A stretch of DNA of 64,000 nucleotides from Phyllostachys edulis (Eukaryota; Streptophyta; Magnoliopsida; Poales; Poaceae): positions 74,047,482-74,111,481 of the forward strand of contig CM070562.1 in NCBI GenBank assembly GCA_036346405.1, written 5' to 3'. The position numbers were made by a program, and so were the translations under genes. Under the pieces are notes generated by a model that had not been told where the DNA came from, ran no database searches, and was given only the letters and a program-made list of their open reading frames with translations. Positions 54,595 to 63,752 of this stretch are shown one piece after another (the first letter of the stretch is position 1; each line of letters starts with the position of its first letter).

Positions 54595-55480
54595 TATAAA
54601 CCTATGTTTAATGGCTTGTACAAATATCAAGTACTGTCCACACATGGAAGTTGAGAGAAAGAAGGAAGGCCCCGTTGCTGTGCAAGGAAAGGAAAGAGAA
54701 AGATCAATCAGCATGCATGTTTCTTGCCCAGATACTACACGTTGGATCAAACGGAAAAGGAGGTTGTTTAATTTCCTTGTAAATCACCAAGAGATGGAGA
54801 AGATTACGGGCTTGGTTTTATGCATTGGCCAAGAGGGAAAAAAGTAACTAAAGTCCTACAGGTTCACAAGACCACATGTAGGAGAGAGAAGAAATGCATG
54901 CATGTGTTACGTGAGTGCTAGAAGGAAAGCAAGGAAAGGAACCAATCATTGGCCAATTAAAGAAAGAAAGCAACGGCAGGACGCGTGAAGGCAAATGGAA
55001 GATGGCCTGCGCGTTTCTCGGGTGGCCGAACTGAATCAGATTAGTTTGTATATTTTATTTGTTGAGTCCGTTTTGAATTCGTTGGCCGAAGCTAGGACTA
55101 GCCGGCCCTAGGCCTTGCCGTGCATGGGAGTTAAATACCCCTTTACCCTCTATGTAAAAAGGCACCACGAATATGAATCTATTATTTTGAGAGTGAGAGC
55201 TATACGCTTATTCTTCCTAGGGTTTGACACACAGTGCAACCTAGAGGGAAATTGGGCGTTCTCAACCCTGTTGTTCTTGTGATTCCTTATGATTTGCAGG
55301 AGCAACAACACGTCTGCTTTGTGTGGTCAGGTAGACGGGATCACGAGTGTGTGGTTGGGCGAATTCTTTTGTCGCAGGTTGCTGTTCTGACAGTGGTTGG
55401 CGCCATCGGTTCGTCAGGTTGCACGGATCCTAGTTATCATCGATCCTACGTCGTGAAGATCGGGCGTTTCCCCCGCATCA
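54387..55480 (+). repeat. 3' terminal repeat of gag-only element (1094 bp)
   Basis: Starts TGATGAGGACATCCC inside the gag frame and ends CCCGCATCA before tccct. Same body as the 5' repeat. Confidence 0.8.
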
Positions 55481-56030
55481 TCCCTGGTGGGTGAGGATCT
55501 CCCCATGTTCCTTGCAAGACCTCCTCAAGGCCATTGCGGGACCTCCTCTGCGGGTCTTGGCTACCCCACTGGCCAGTCACACACCCAGTTTTCTTTACCT
55601 TTGACTGAGTCCTTGGGGAAGGAAGTCTCCACAGCATTTAACGCATGTTATATCACATTAAATGCTACTACCTTTGCAGTACTCATGTCATACCGATTGT
55701 CACATTCCTTGCCTACTCCCATTGTCCTATTTACCAACTCCTGTTGACCTTATCCTGGGTCATGTGCATTGGCTTCCATTATATATAGTTTGGGAAGCCC
55801 TCCTTTCTCACTTTCTTCTCCATTTCTCCTATCTGTCTCAACCGAGCATACCTTAGACCTCCTCCAGCAAGTCTGTGGACATCCTCTCTTGAGTCCTAAG
55901 ACCTCTCCAGTGAGCTCCTTGGACCTTCTCCCAACCTCCCATCCTCTCTGTTGGTTTTGTATCTAAGTTTATTTGGAGTTCTTTGGATCTTGTTTGAACT
56001 TTGTTTGAGTTATTTGGTTTTCATGTGTAG

Positions 56031-56096
56031 ATTGTCAAGACCATGGGGAGCCCGAGTTCAGTGAGGGAGATGGAGCAGCTCAAGACTTTGAGCAAG
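56031..56096 (+). other. Split LTR ORF, exon A (family D solo LTR)
   Basis: 66 nt after acceptor TTTTCATGTGTAG: 2 nt, 21 codons, 1 nt, ending GAGCAAG before the GC donor GCAAGT. The acidic peptide starts CQDHGEPEFSEGDGA and ends DFEQ. It differs from the other family-D copy at 265-330 by several codons without losing frame. Confidence 0.65.
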
Positions 56097-57006
56097 GCAA
56101 GTTACACTCTTGATCATGTTGCACCCAATACTTCAAATTACTTATGTCCTTTTCAAAGTTGTATGCATGCTTAATTCACTAAGATATTTCAATGCCTACC
56201 TTTAAATTCGTAGTTATGCCTACTGCTTGGTATGACCTCTATCCATGTTGAATCAACCTCATTGTCACCGTAGATAAAACCTGGTTCTTGCAATAGTGAG
56301 GACCCATAGCTTTGGAAAATGAAATGCTTAGTAATGCTTAGACCAAAATCTTGATTTGGGAGTTTTGACCAAAAATATCACTTAATCAAATAATTTGAGC
56401 CGTGGCATTGGTGTGCCATGGAGATTTTGGCCATGACATTGGTGTGCCATGGATGTTTTACTCGGCCTTGGCATTGGTGTGCCATGGAGAATTGTAAAGC
56501 AAAGTAAATGAAAAATGGTTTTGACTTAGGCGAAGCTGGTTATTTGGTTGGTGCATGTCTATGCACGGGGGGTCGTGTGATCCGACACCCCAGGGTTGAT
56601 GTTTGTCGCCCAAGTCGGTTAAGGACTGGTCTTTGAGACACCACTTGCTAAGCCTATAATGGGCTATGCCAAAATTGTGCAACCACATGTCTCCAGTGTG
56701 GGGCGTGGGACCTGGTTAATTAATTTGCAAAGCTCTACCGTAGTTTACCCTGTGGATGCAGTGGGTTTGTCATGTTATGACTAGTTGTAGTCCCACCTAG
56801 CATAAGAGGGGGCACCCCATTAACCTGGCGGGTTTGTATCCAAAGGGGGGATTTACGAAACCTTAATGTGGGTGGACTGCGATGGAGCAATGCATTGTAA
56901 AGGCCTTGTCATGTGCTCTAGACCTCTCACCAAAGGAAGTGTGAGGTGGTATCGACGGATGCCAAGCAAACTAGAGAATTCATGTCATGTGGGTAAAGTG
57001 TGCAAC

Positions 57007-57035
57007 CTCTGCAGAGTGTAAATCTATTCGAATAG
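57007..57035 (+). repeat. Paired palindromes in LTR intron (family D)
   Basis: CTCTGCAGAG (57007-57016) and CTATTCGAATAG (57024-57035), then GCCGTGTCC and ATGGACATGC. Confidence 0.8.
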
Positions 57036-57371
57036 CCGTGTCCACGGTCATGGACATGCTGGCAATGTCAATCAAAGGTAGCTCTTGGTTTTGGTTTTTA
57101 AAAAGGAATATTGACACTAGTTTTGGTGGTTTAACCAAATCGGGTTTTGGGCGGGAAGCCATGTGCAGGAGGGTATCCTTCACCATTTCAATGATGAATG
57201 CTATCCAACTGAAAATAGATTTACAAAAATGAATTTTATCTATTGTAACTTGCCTTGAAACTTAATACTTGTATTTGAAATAAAATTGGCTTTATGCAAA
57301 TCAACCCTAATATGCTGTCCTTTGATATATCCCTATGCATGTCATTCTATTAATTGACAGGTGTAACTTGC

Positions 57372-57390
57372 GAGCACGGTTGTTGTGCTC
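57372..57390 (+). promoter_or_regulatory. Conserved hairpin with compensatory change (family D)
   Basis: GAGCAC, loop GGTTGTT, GTGCTC. Relative to GAGTAC/GTACTC of the other families a T-A pair has become C-G on both arms. Preceded by CTTGC, 28 nt before acceptor GAGCAG. Confidence 0.65.
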
Positions 57391-57418
57391 ACTATTGCTT
57401 GATTCATGAATTGAGCAG

Positions 57419-57459
57419 ATGAAGACTCCTATGATGATGAAGATGATCAACTCAATTAG
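57419..57459 (+). other. Split LTR ORF, terminal exon B (family D)
   Basis: 2 nt, 12 sense codons and TAG after acceptor ATTGAGCAG; acidic tail EDSYDDEDDQLN. AATAAA follows about 130 bp downstream, so a complete transcript could end inside the LTR. Confidence 0.6.
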
Positions 57460-57689
57460 GCCACGCCCTCCAGCCAGTCACCTGTGGTGTAATGGGTGGA
57501 CCATGTCTTTTGGTTTTTCGCTGCGTTTGTGTGCTCTCTGTTGCTGGAGCTTGTAAGCAACCCTTGTAATCAAACCTCCTTTTGCTGTTAATAAAGTTGT
57601 GTGGATGTTTTGCTGTCACTTACTTGCTGTGAGAACTGGTCGATGATCCTTGGGGGCCAGTTTAGATCGTAGTGGATTTCAGGCTCATC

Positions 57690-57990
57690 TTCAAGCCTCA
57701 CGACCTCCTCGGGTTGGCTCCTTTCGGACCTCCCTGAGTAGCGCGTGAAGTTTGAGGAGGTCTGAGGTCCAACGACCTCCTCAGGGTCGGGACCCTAGAC
57801 CTCCGAGTGGTTCTCTCGGACCTCTCGGGAGGTCTGGAGGTCCATCCGGGATGCCCTCTCGGGACGTCTTGGGAAGTCCTTTACGGACCTCCCAAGAGGT
57901 CCTGAGGGACCTCTCGGGACGTCCTGGGGGTTCCTCTCTGGACCTCCCAGGAGGTCCTGAGGGACCTCCCGGGTGTGCTCTGGTCCGGGT
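57690..57990. repeat. Palindromic GGACCTCC-rich LTR tail
   Basis: Imperfect units such as GAGGTCCTGAGGGACCTC and GGACCTCCCAGGAGGTCC repeated at 30-60-bp spacing at the very end of the family-D LTR; each is self-complementary. Confidence 0.7.
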
Positions 57991-58002
57991 CGTGACAGAG
58001 GC

Positions 58003-59957
58003 CCAACTCCATCAAGCTTGGCATTTTCGAGTGGGTTCTTCGCTCCGTAGGTGCGAGGGATGGGGAAGCACGACTCTTCATGTACCTCCACGATGGTCGG
58101 TGCCAATCGAAAAAAAGAAAGACACTAGTGAGACGCTGAATTTTAGGAGCGTGAACTTTCAGTCGAAGGCGCGTCTTCTTCAATAACTACCCGCTTCGGC
58201 TGCCCGGAACAGGTGGGACACCGATTGGACTCGGAGGTGGTTCTACCACAAATGTGCTCCCAACACCGGTCTTCGCTCCTGTGGGGGTTCCTATTCAAGT
58301 TATTCCATCCACGACGATTGACCTTTCTGCGAGGGAGGAGGCACTGCTCCAAGTGTTGCTCACTGCGGCACGAAGGATGTCGACGCGGGACCTTGTGGAG
58401 GAGTTCTGCGTGCTTCGCTTGTGGCCTCTGGCACAGGGCTGGAGCGTGAAGCTTGGTGCGCTGAAGGATGGGATACCCCTTCTGCAGTTATGGGTCGCGA
58501 AGATGCGTACTTTGGCTCTTATGTTTTCCGTTCTGTGCATCTGCTTCTGTGTCTGACACTCCTGCAGTGCTATCCATTGATGCGGCTGAGCGTGCCATGG
58601 AGCAACTTCTGGGTCCCTATATCGAGGAGGAACATTCAAAGCGGGGCTTAGTGTGTGCGACCCACGCTTGAATCGTGCATAAGTGGACCTTGCCATTCGT
58701 TTGGCAGAGCGTCGGGACCCTAACACTTGGAAGAAGAAGTAGGTTCGTGGCCTGGAGGAGTTGGAGGGCGCTGGACCAATCAGCGCGGTGCCCCTGCGGG
58801 CTGTTAGGGCCAGTGGCGTAGATTGCTCCAGCTACGCCGGGGAGGTTGCGACGGTTCCTGCCTCGAAAAAGGTGTTGCGAATTCCCGAGGTGTCGCAGGA
58901 AGTGAGTAGCTCGTCGAGCTCGTCGGCGCTATCTTTAGCTTTTGCTCCGTGGGGTGGCACTACGGAGGGGGTTGCTAGCTCGTTCGGCATAGAGAGCTTG
59001 CCCCTGGAAGAGGTGTCCTTTGGGATGCCCTCGTAGGTGTATAGGTGGGGTACCGAGGATACTCGTGTGGAGGAGCCCGTCTTTGTTGAAGACTCGATCC
59101 GTTAGCTTCGGCTCCCCATTTTTCCTTGTTTTGTTTTGTTCTACACTCGGCTTATTTGGTCTTGTGTGTGTAGCGTGGGTCGTCGAGGGGTGTAGTGGCA
59201 GTGGGGTAGCCTCCGGGATCAGAGGATCCATTGGGCACTCCGGCAATGATATGCCTCAGGACGGTTCTAGTGCTGGGACCTCAGGCAGTGCGTCGGGCAC
59301 CGTGCGGGGCGAGGCGGCTGTTGGTGCATCTGGGGTTGTGGGCCTTCTATGTACCATGGACTTCAAGGTCAGCTCCAGAGTAGCTACTATCCGTGAGGAG
59401 GTGGCTCACTTTGCCGCCCCGCCTTGCCTATCGGAGCTCTTCCAGCGAATGCTCGCGGAGAAGATGTTCCGGTCCATCGAGGCAAATGCGATAAAGGTAA
59501 GTCTGGATATGCCTATTGTTTTGTGCTAGTGGTACCGTGCTGATGGAGTGTTTTTTTGGCAGTCCTTGATGCTATCGTGCATGCTTGAGGGAGATATTCA
59601 GCGTGGCTACGCAGAGATCCAGGAACGGATTAACGCGGAGTATGCGCGGAGCGAATCGCTTGCCGCGGAACGGTTGGCTCTGGTTGAGAAGGCGAGGGGG
59701 CTGGAAGCGACGGTTGCTGAGCTAGAGGGTCAGCAATGTGCTTTGTCCACTCCGTCCTTGAAGCGGAGATTGCGGCGGAGCAGGAGCTTTCGGCCACCGT
59801 GTCGAGGGCTACCTAGGATGCGATGGAGCACATGGAGGGTGTTGTGACCGTGCTCGGCATCGTTCCTCCTCCTCCGAGGCACACCGTGGATGAGGTAGAC
59901 TGAACCCTGGATCGTCTCCACCGTGTCGGTGATGTGTTCCTCCTGGCCGCTCGTGCC
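58003..59957 (+). pseudogene. Gypsy-type transposase-domain protein, 3' part
   Basis: Continues the 48.3-kb frame: NSIKLGIFEWVLRSVGARDG, LFMYLHDG, TLNFRSVNFQSKARLLQ then a stop. Later RRMSTRDLVEEFCVLRLWPL and LSAREEALLQVLLTAARRM (58254-58556). A coiled-coil part follows (59548-59760: ERINAEYARSESLAAERLAL, KARGLEATVAELEGQQ) and the family-typical end LDRLHRVGDVFLLAAR, cut by the LTR at 59958. Several shifts and stops; in grass elements this protein replaces a standard gag, but its exact role is not known to me. Confidence 0.75.
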
Positions 59958-59979
59958 TGTAACATCCCAGATATTAGGT

Positions 59980-60085
59980 TGTGTTTCAAATGTAATCAAA
60001 CCTAGGTTTGTGTTTCAAATGTAACCAAATCTAGGGTTGTGTTTCAAATGTAACCTAAAATGGATGTGTGTTTCAAATGTAAGAA
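59980..60085. repeat. Short tandem repeat TGTGTTTCAAATGTAA
   Basis: Four copies at about 27-29-bp spacing. The gypsy1 LTR has one copy at the same place (12205-12240, reverse), the solo LTR at 36278 only a trace, so this is a local expansion. Confidence 0.85.
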
Positions 60086-62888
60086 AATGTGTATAAATTA
60101 AAACTTTTCTCACATCTTGAAACTCTTGAACTTTTCTATAATTCTTGTCAAAGAATTGTGGAATTCAAAATCTAAAACCTCCTGTTGACTAAAGTCAAAC
60201 CCTTATTCAACTTTGTCACAAATCTTGTGCCAATCTTGGAAAATATTTTTCCTAGGTTCTAGGGATGATTTGTCGCCCCTCTGAAAAATTTCATAATTTT
60301 TAGAAATTATTTGATAATTTTTGGAGGCAAGTCAAACCAATTTTTCAATTGGTCAAACCCTAAAGCAAACCTTGAGGAATTTCTTGAGAAAAGTGCAGTG
60401 CATAAAAATCTCTAGAAATTTTATGTAAGGTTAATCCTGGAGTGAGGAAGGTCCAGTCAAAATTTTAGAATTTTTGGAGTTAGTTTGCTATCTCTAAAAA
60501 TTCCTCCAAACTCAGCTTTAAAATTCAAATCCAAAACTTGGTTCGCACTGTTCCTCGGGCACGCCAGTTTGCACTGTTGGACTCGAGCCACTTGGCTCGG
60601 TCGAGTCAATTAACTGCACCCGGCACGGTTGGTTCGGCGCGCCGCTTGTCAGCCATTGGATCTGGATCTACCCGCCTGGATGCTTTCAATCGTGGCCGTC
60701 CATCTCTGATCCAACGACGGACGTGTCGTCCCCTACCTCGGTCTCGCACGGCGCAACGCCAGCACGGTTGCCATGGCAGAGAGCAGCGTGGGTAGCGCAG
60801 TGCCCTGTCCACTCCGCGTCCTCGCCAACGGGTGGGAGCATTAAATGCGCGGTAGGCCTTCTCCCTCGGAGTGGCCATGCTCACCTGCTCCCATCGCCCA
60901 AGTCGTGTAGGGGAGAGCGTGGACCGTCGGGCCTTCTCGAGCTTGTGCCCGTTGTCTCCTTCACCCTCTCTGCTACTTAAGCCCCTCGAGCTCATCCTTG
61001 GCTTCCTTTCAACACCCTTGAGCTTTGCCTAGCACCCCCGTTGCTTGGTTGGGCTCCAATCACAAATCCCCCAAACCGCCATTGTCGGCCGTGGAGCTCC
61101 ATCTTCATCGCCGGTGCTCCAGTGGTTCCCTTCCCTTTCCATTCGCGTCACTTCGCGCCCCTCTCCATCTTGAGCTTACCCCCTCAACTAATTTTGATTT
61201 GCTTCAGCAGGGAGCAACTAATTTGGAGTTTCCCCTTTTTCGGCCGATGTTCATCGTTTCCACCCTCGCCGCCGGTAAGGACGTCCTCTCTTCAATTCTT
61301 TGCTCCTGGACCATCCTTGAGCCCTATTGAAGCTAATGTGATGACCCGGTCTCGCTCGTTTGGCTCAGGCCGTCGTCTCCACTTCATCGTCTCCAGCGCC
61401 GGTGCGGGCCTTCGTCACCGGAGCTGCTCCGACCTTCCCTGCCCCTTCGCGTCCTTCAGGTACCTCCCTAGTAGTCCCTAGATGCTCAGGCACTACTTGG
61501 TTGAACCACTGCGGAGCTCTATTGCTGTTGTCGTCGTCACCATGCTTAGCACCGACGCTCCTCGCTGGCTCGTCGCTGTTCTAGGCCGGCTCAGCCGCAG
61601 TGAGTGGTACCATTAGGTGCGCACAGCTATTGCGGACCTCAGACCACCGTTGGTTTGCGTCGCCATGGTCTAAATCACCGGCGATTCGCCGGGGAATCCA
61701 GTCGGGTGCGTTGCCAGCCCGACAACACTGTAGCTTCATCATTAACTGCTAATGATTAGCTTAAGCATTTAATCGCTGTCCTAAGCCGGTTGATGAGTCG
61801 CTGACGGGTGGGCCCGCGTGCTTAAACGCGCACTATGCGTGTCTTAGCGTGGACCATCCGTTTTTAGATCAACGGCTGAGATTTTGCGGAGCCTGTGCAT
61901 GCGTGTTGTGCTGCGATCAAGCTGAGCCGTCTATTTAGGAATCAACGGCTGTGGATCACGCAGACGTTCGCGCGCGTGAGTTCAAACCGCGACCGCAGGG
62001 AATCAATCTGGACCGTTGGATCCAAGATCAACGGCCCGCATTGGTTGAACCTGCGCAGGCATGTGTGCGTTGTCCAGTTCGTCTTGGGCTGTCCGATTCA
62101 AGATCAACGGCCCAGGTTCGTCCACGTCGATTTGGTTTTAGGATTTTCCCGAAGAATTATTTGTGAACTGAAAAAGGTAATAAACTTCAAAAATGCATAA
62201 CTAATTCAATTTATCTCCTTTTGAGTTGATTCAAATTTTGTTAGCTCTGGTTTGAACTGAGCTTGAATCTAAAAATGGTTGTAAGCTTGGTTCGGCTCCA
62301 GAAAATGGATTTGAAAATTGGTTTAGAAATTAACTTTAAATGTTGCTCTAAATGTTGCATTTAACTTGTAAATTGCATAGTAATTCTGTATAGATCCTTT
62401 GTGAGTGAATCCAATTTTGTTGGCTTCCACTGTTAGTGTACTAAGTGATAGAATAGGTGTTAGGCATGTCACTGTTTTCAAAACCTTAGAGGGTGCATTT
62501 TGTCTTGTGCTCTTTTCTTGTCTTTGAAAAATTATAGAAAATGCATACTAGCTCCAAATGAGGTGAACTCAATTGGGTTATTCATCTCATGAGGTGCTTG
62601 ATTCACCATAAAAATCCCAGGTGCAACACCTCTTTGGAAAATTGTGCTAGAGAATTTAATTCGGATGAACAGTAACCGGTTTGAATTTTCCAGCAATTTC
62701 CAGGCTGAGCAGAATTGTTTTAGCCATAACTTTTGCATTGAGAATCCAAATCAATTGGTTCTTGCTGATAAATTCTTTAAAAATCATGATCTTGCTTCTG
62801 TAAAAATTTCAAAGCATTTGGAGAAAGTTTGCTGTGGAGTCTTTTCGGTTTTGTTCGTTCTTATCGGTTCTTTTCGATTTTTCGTTAG

Positions 62889-62951
62889 GTGCCAACGAGT
62901 GTGTTGATTCCATGAGCGATCCCCTGCAGCATAGTGAGCATATCTAGCAAG
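62889..62951 (+). other. Split LTR ORF, exon A (family A, right copy, with stop)
   Basis: 63 nt after acceptor TTTTTCGTTAG: 2 nt, 20 codons, 1 nt and GC donor GCAAGC. Peptide ANECVDSMSDPLQHSEHI, then an in-frame TAG at 62945 (CAG in the gypsy1 copy, a C-to-T change). This copy is dead although its splice signals look intact. Confidence 0.6.
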
Positions 62952-63724
62952 GCAAGCAGTTTGATCATATCCTGTTAATCCCATTACTTTAAAGTCTAAT
63001 ATATTGTTTAACTTGTATGTATGCATTGCTCTATTTTGTTGTTAAATGATTATCGATTAGTTGATCCTATAGATGCATACTCTGTAGGTAAATGTCCATG
63101 CTCTACTACTAAGCCTAGGATTATCTTGCTGTGATTTAGAGTTCGCTGGATGGACTCTTATCACTTAGTAGTTTACGTTTGATATTGCAAAGAAATGCTT
63201 AGATAACGGTAGAAATGGGCGGTTGTCGACTTATGTCGATAACCTTGATCATACAAAAACTATTATTCCATTATGTCCAGCATTTATGCGTTGTTACTTT
63301 GTAAAGAAATAAAAATGAAAACAAAATTGTTATTGACTTGGGCACAATGGATGTTGGTGTGATATCATGGTGTGTGGAATGGTGCCTAAGTCCTTAAGGA
63401 CCGAGTTACTTGGGCCACTAAACTGAGCAATATTGCGTGCTAACCACGCGGGAGGGATATGGGACCTCTCTTGACTAAGTACTTTGGGGGGTGTTAATTA
63501 TGAGTTGGTTGGTGGCGTTAAAAGAAAAATGTTATTATTATGAGGGGAGCATCTGTAATTCGGATTGAGCTGGCTGATGTGTCCTTCTCTATGTTGGGTT
63601 GCGGCTCTTAATTAGCATCATCCATTGGAAATATCTCGTAGGCCTTAGCTATGCCGGCATACCAAAGGAAGTGTGCTAATAGCTTGGCGAAAAGGCGGTC
63701 CGACGTGTGGGTACATTGGTACAC

Positions 63725-63752
63725 CCCTGCAGGGATAAAATTATTCAAATAG
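63725..63752 (+). repeat. Paired palindromes in LTR intron (family A, right copy)
   Basis: CCCTGCAGGG (63725-63734, perfect) and TTATTCAAATAG (63741-63752, two changes), then GCCTCGTCC and ATGGACATGC. Confidence 0.75.

Larger units (their letters stand above)
49825..55480 (+). mobile_element. Non-autonomous gag-only LTR element (5.66 kb)
   Basis: Direct terminal repeats of about 1.05-1.09 kb (49825 to about 50900 and 54387-55480) starting TGATGAGGACATCCC, flanked by tcccc (49820-49824) and tccct (55481-55485). The pre-insertion sequence, GGACCTCCCT then GGTGGGTGAGG, matches neighbouring LTR text. Internal region: GCTACAG-rich leader, A-rich tract, one gag-like frame (52204-54594). No protease, RT or integrase. 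It must have used enzymes from another element. Confidence 0.85.
48525..57997 (+). mobile_element. Solo LTR, family D (about 3.8 kb net), TSD gaggc, interrupted
   Basis: Left end reads TATGACACCCTG: with duplication gaggc at 48520-48524 and 57998-58002 the expected TG has become TA. Right end GGGTCGTGACA. Removing the nested element 49825-55480 and its duplication leaves 3812 bp. Contents: GACCTCC-rich U3 with 60-bp units (49285-49530), TATA near 55782-55791, exon A (56031-56096), palindromes (57007-57035), hairpin (57372-57390), exon B (57419-57459), AATAAA near 57590, then a palindromic GGACCTCC-rich tail (57690-57990). Confidence 0.9.

Noticed and set aside
61041..61481. First exon(s) of the split LTR gene
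   Set aside because: Donor-like CCG|GTAAGG (about 61276), acceptor CTCAG (about 61368) and donor CAG|GTACCTCC (about 61460) are suggestive, but no choice of frames gives an ATG start with the phase needed by exon A, so I do not call it.
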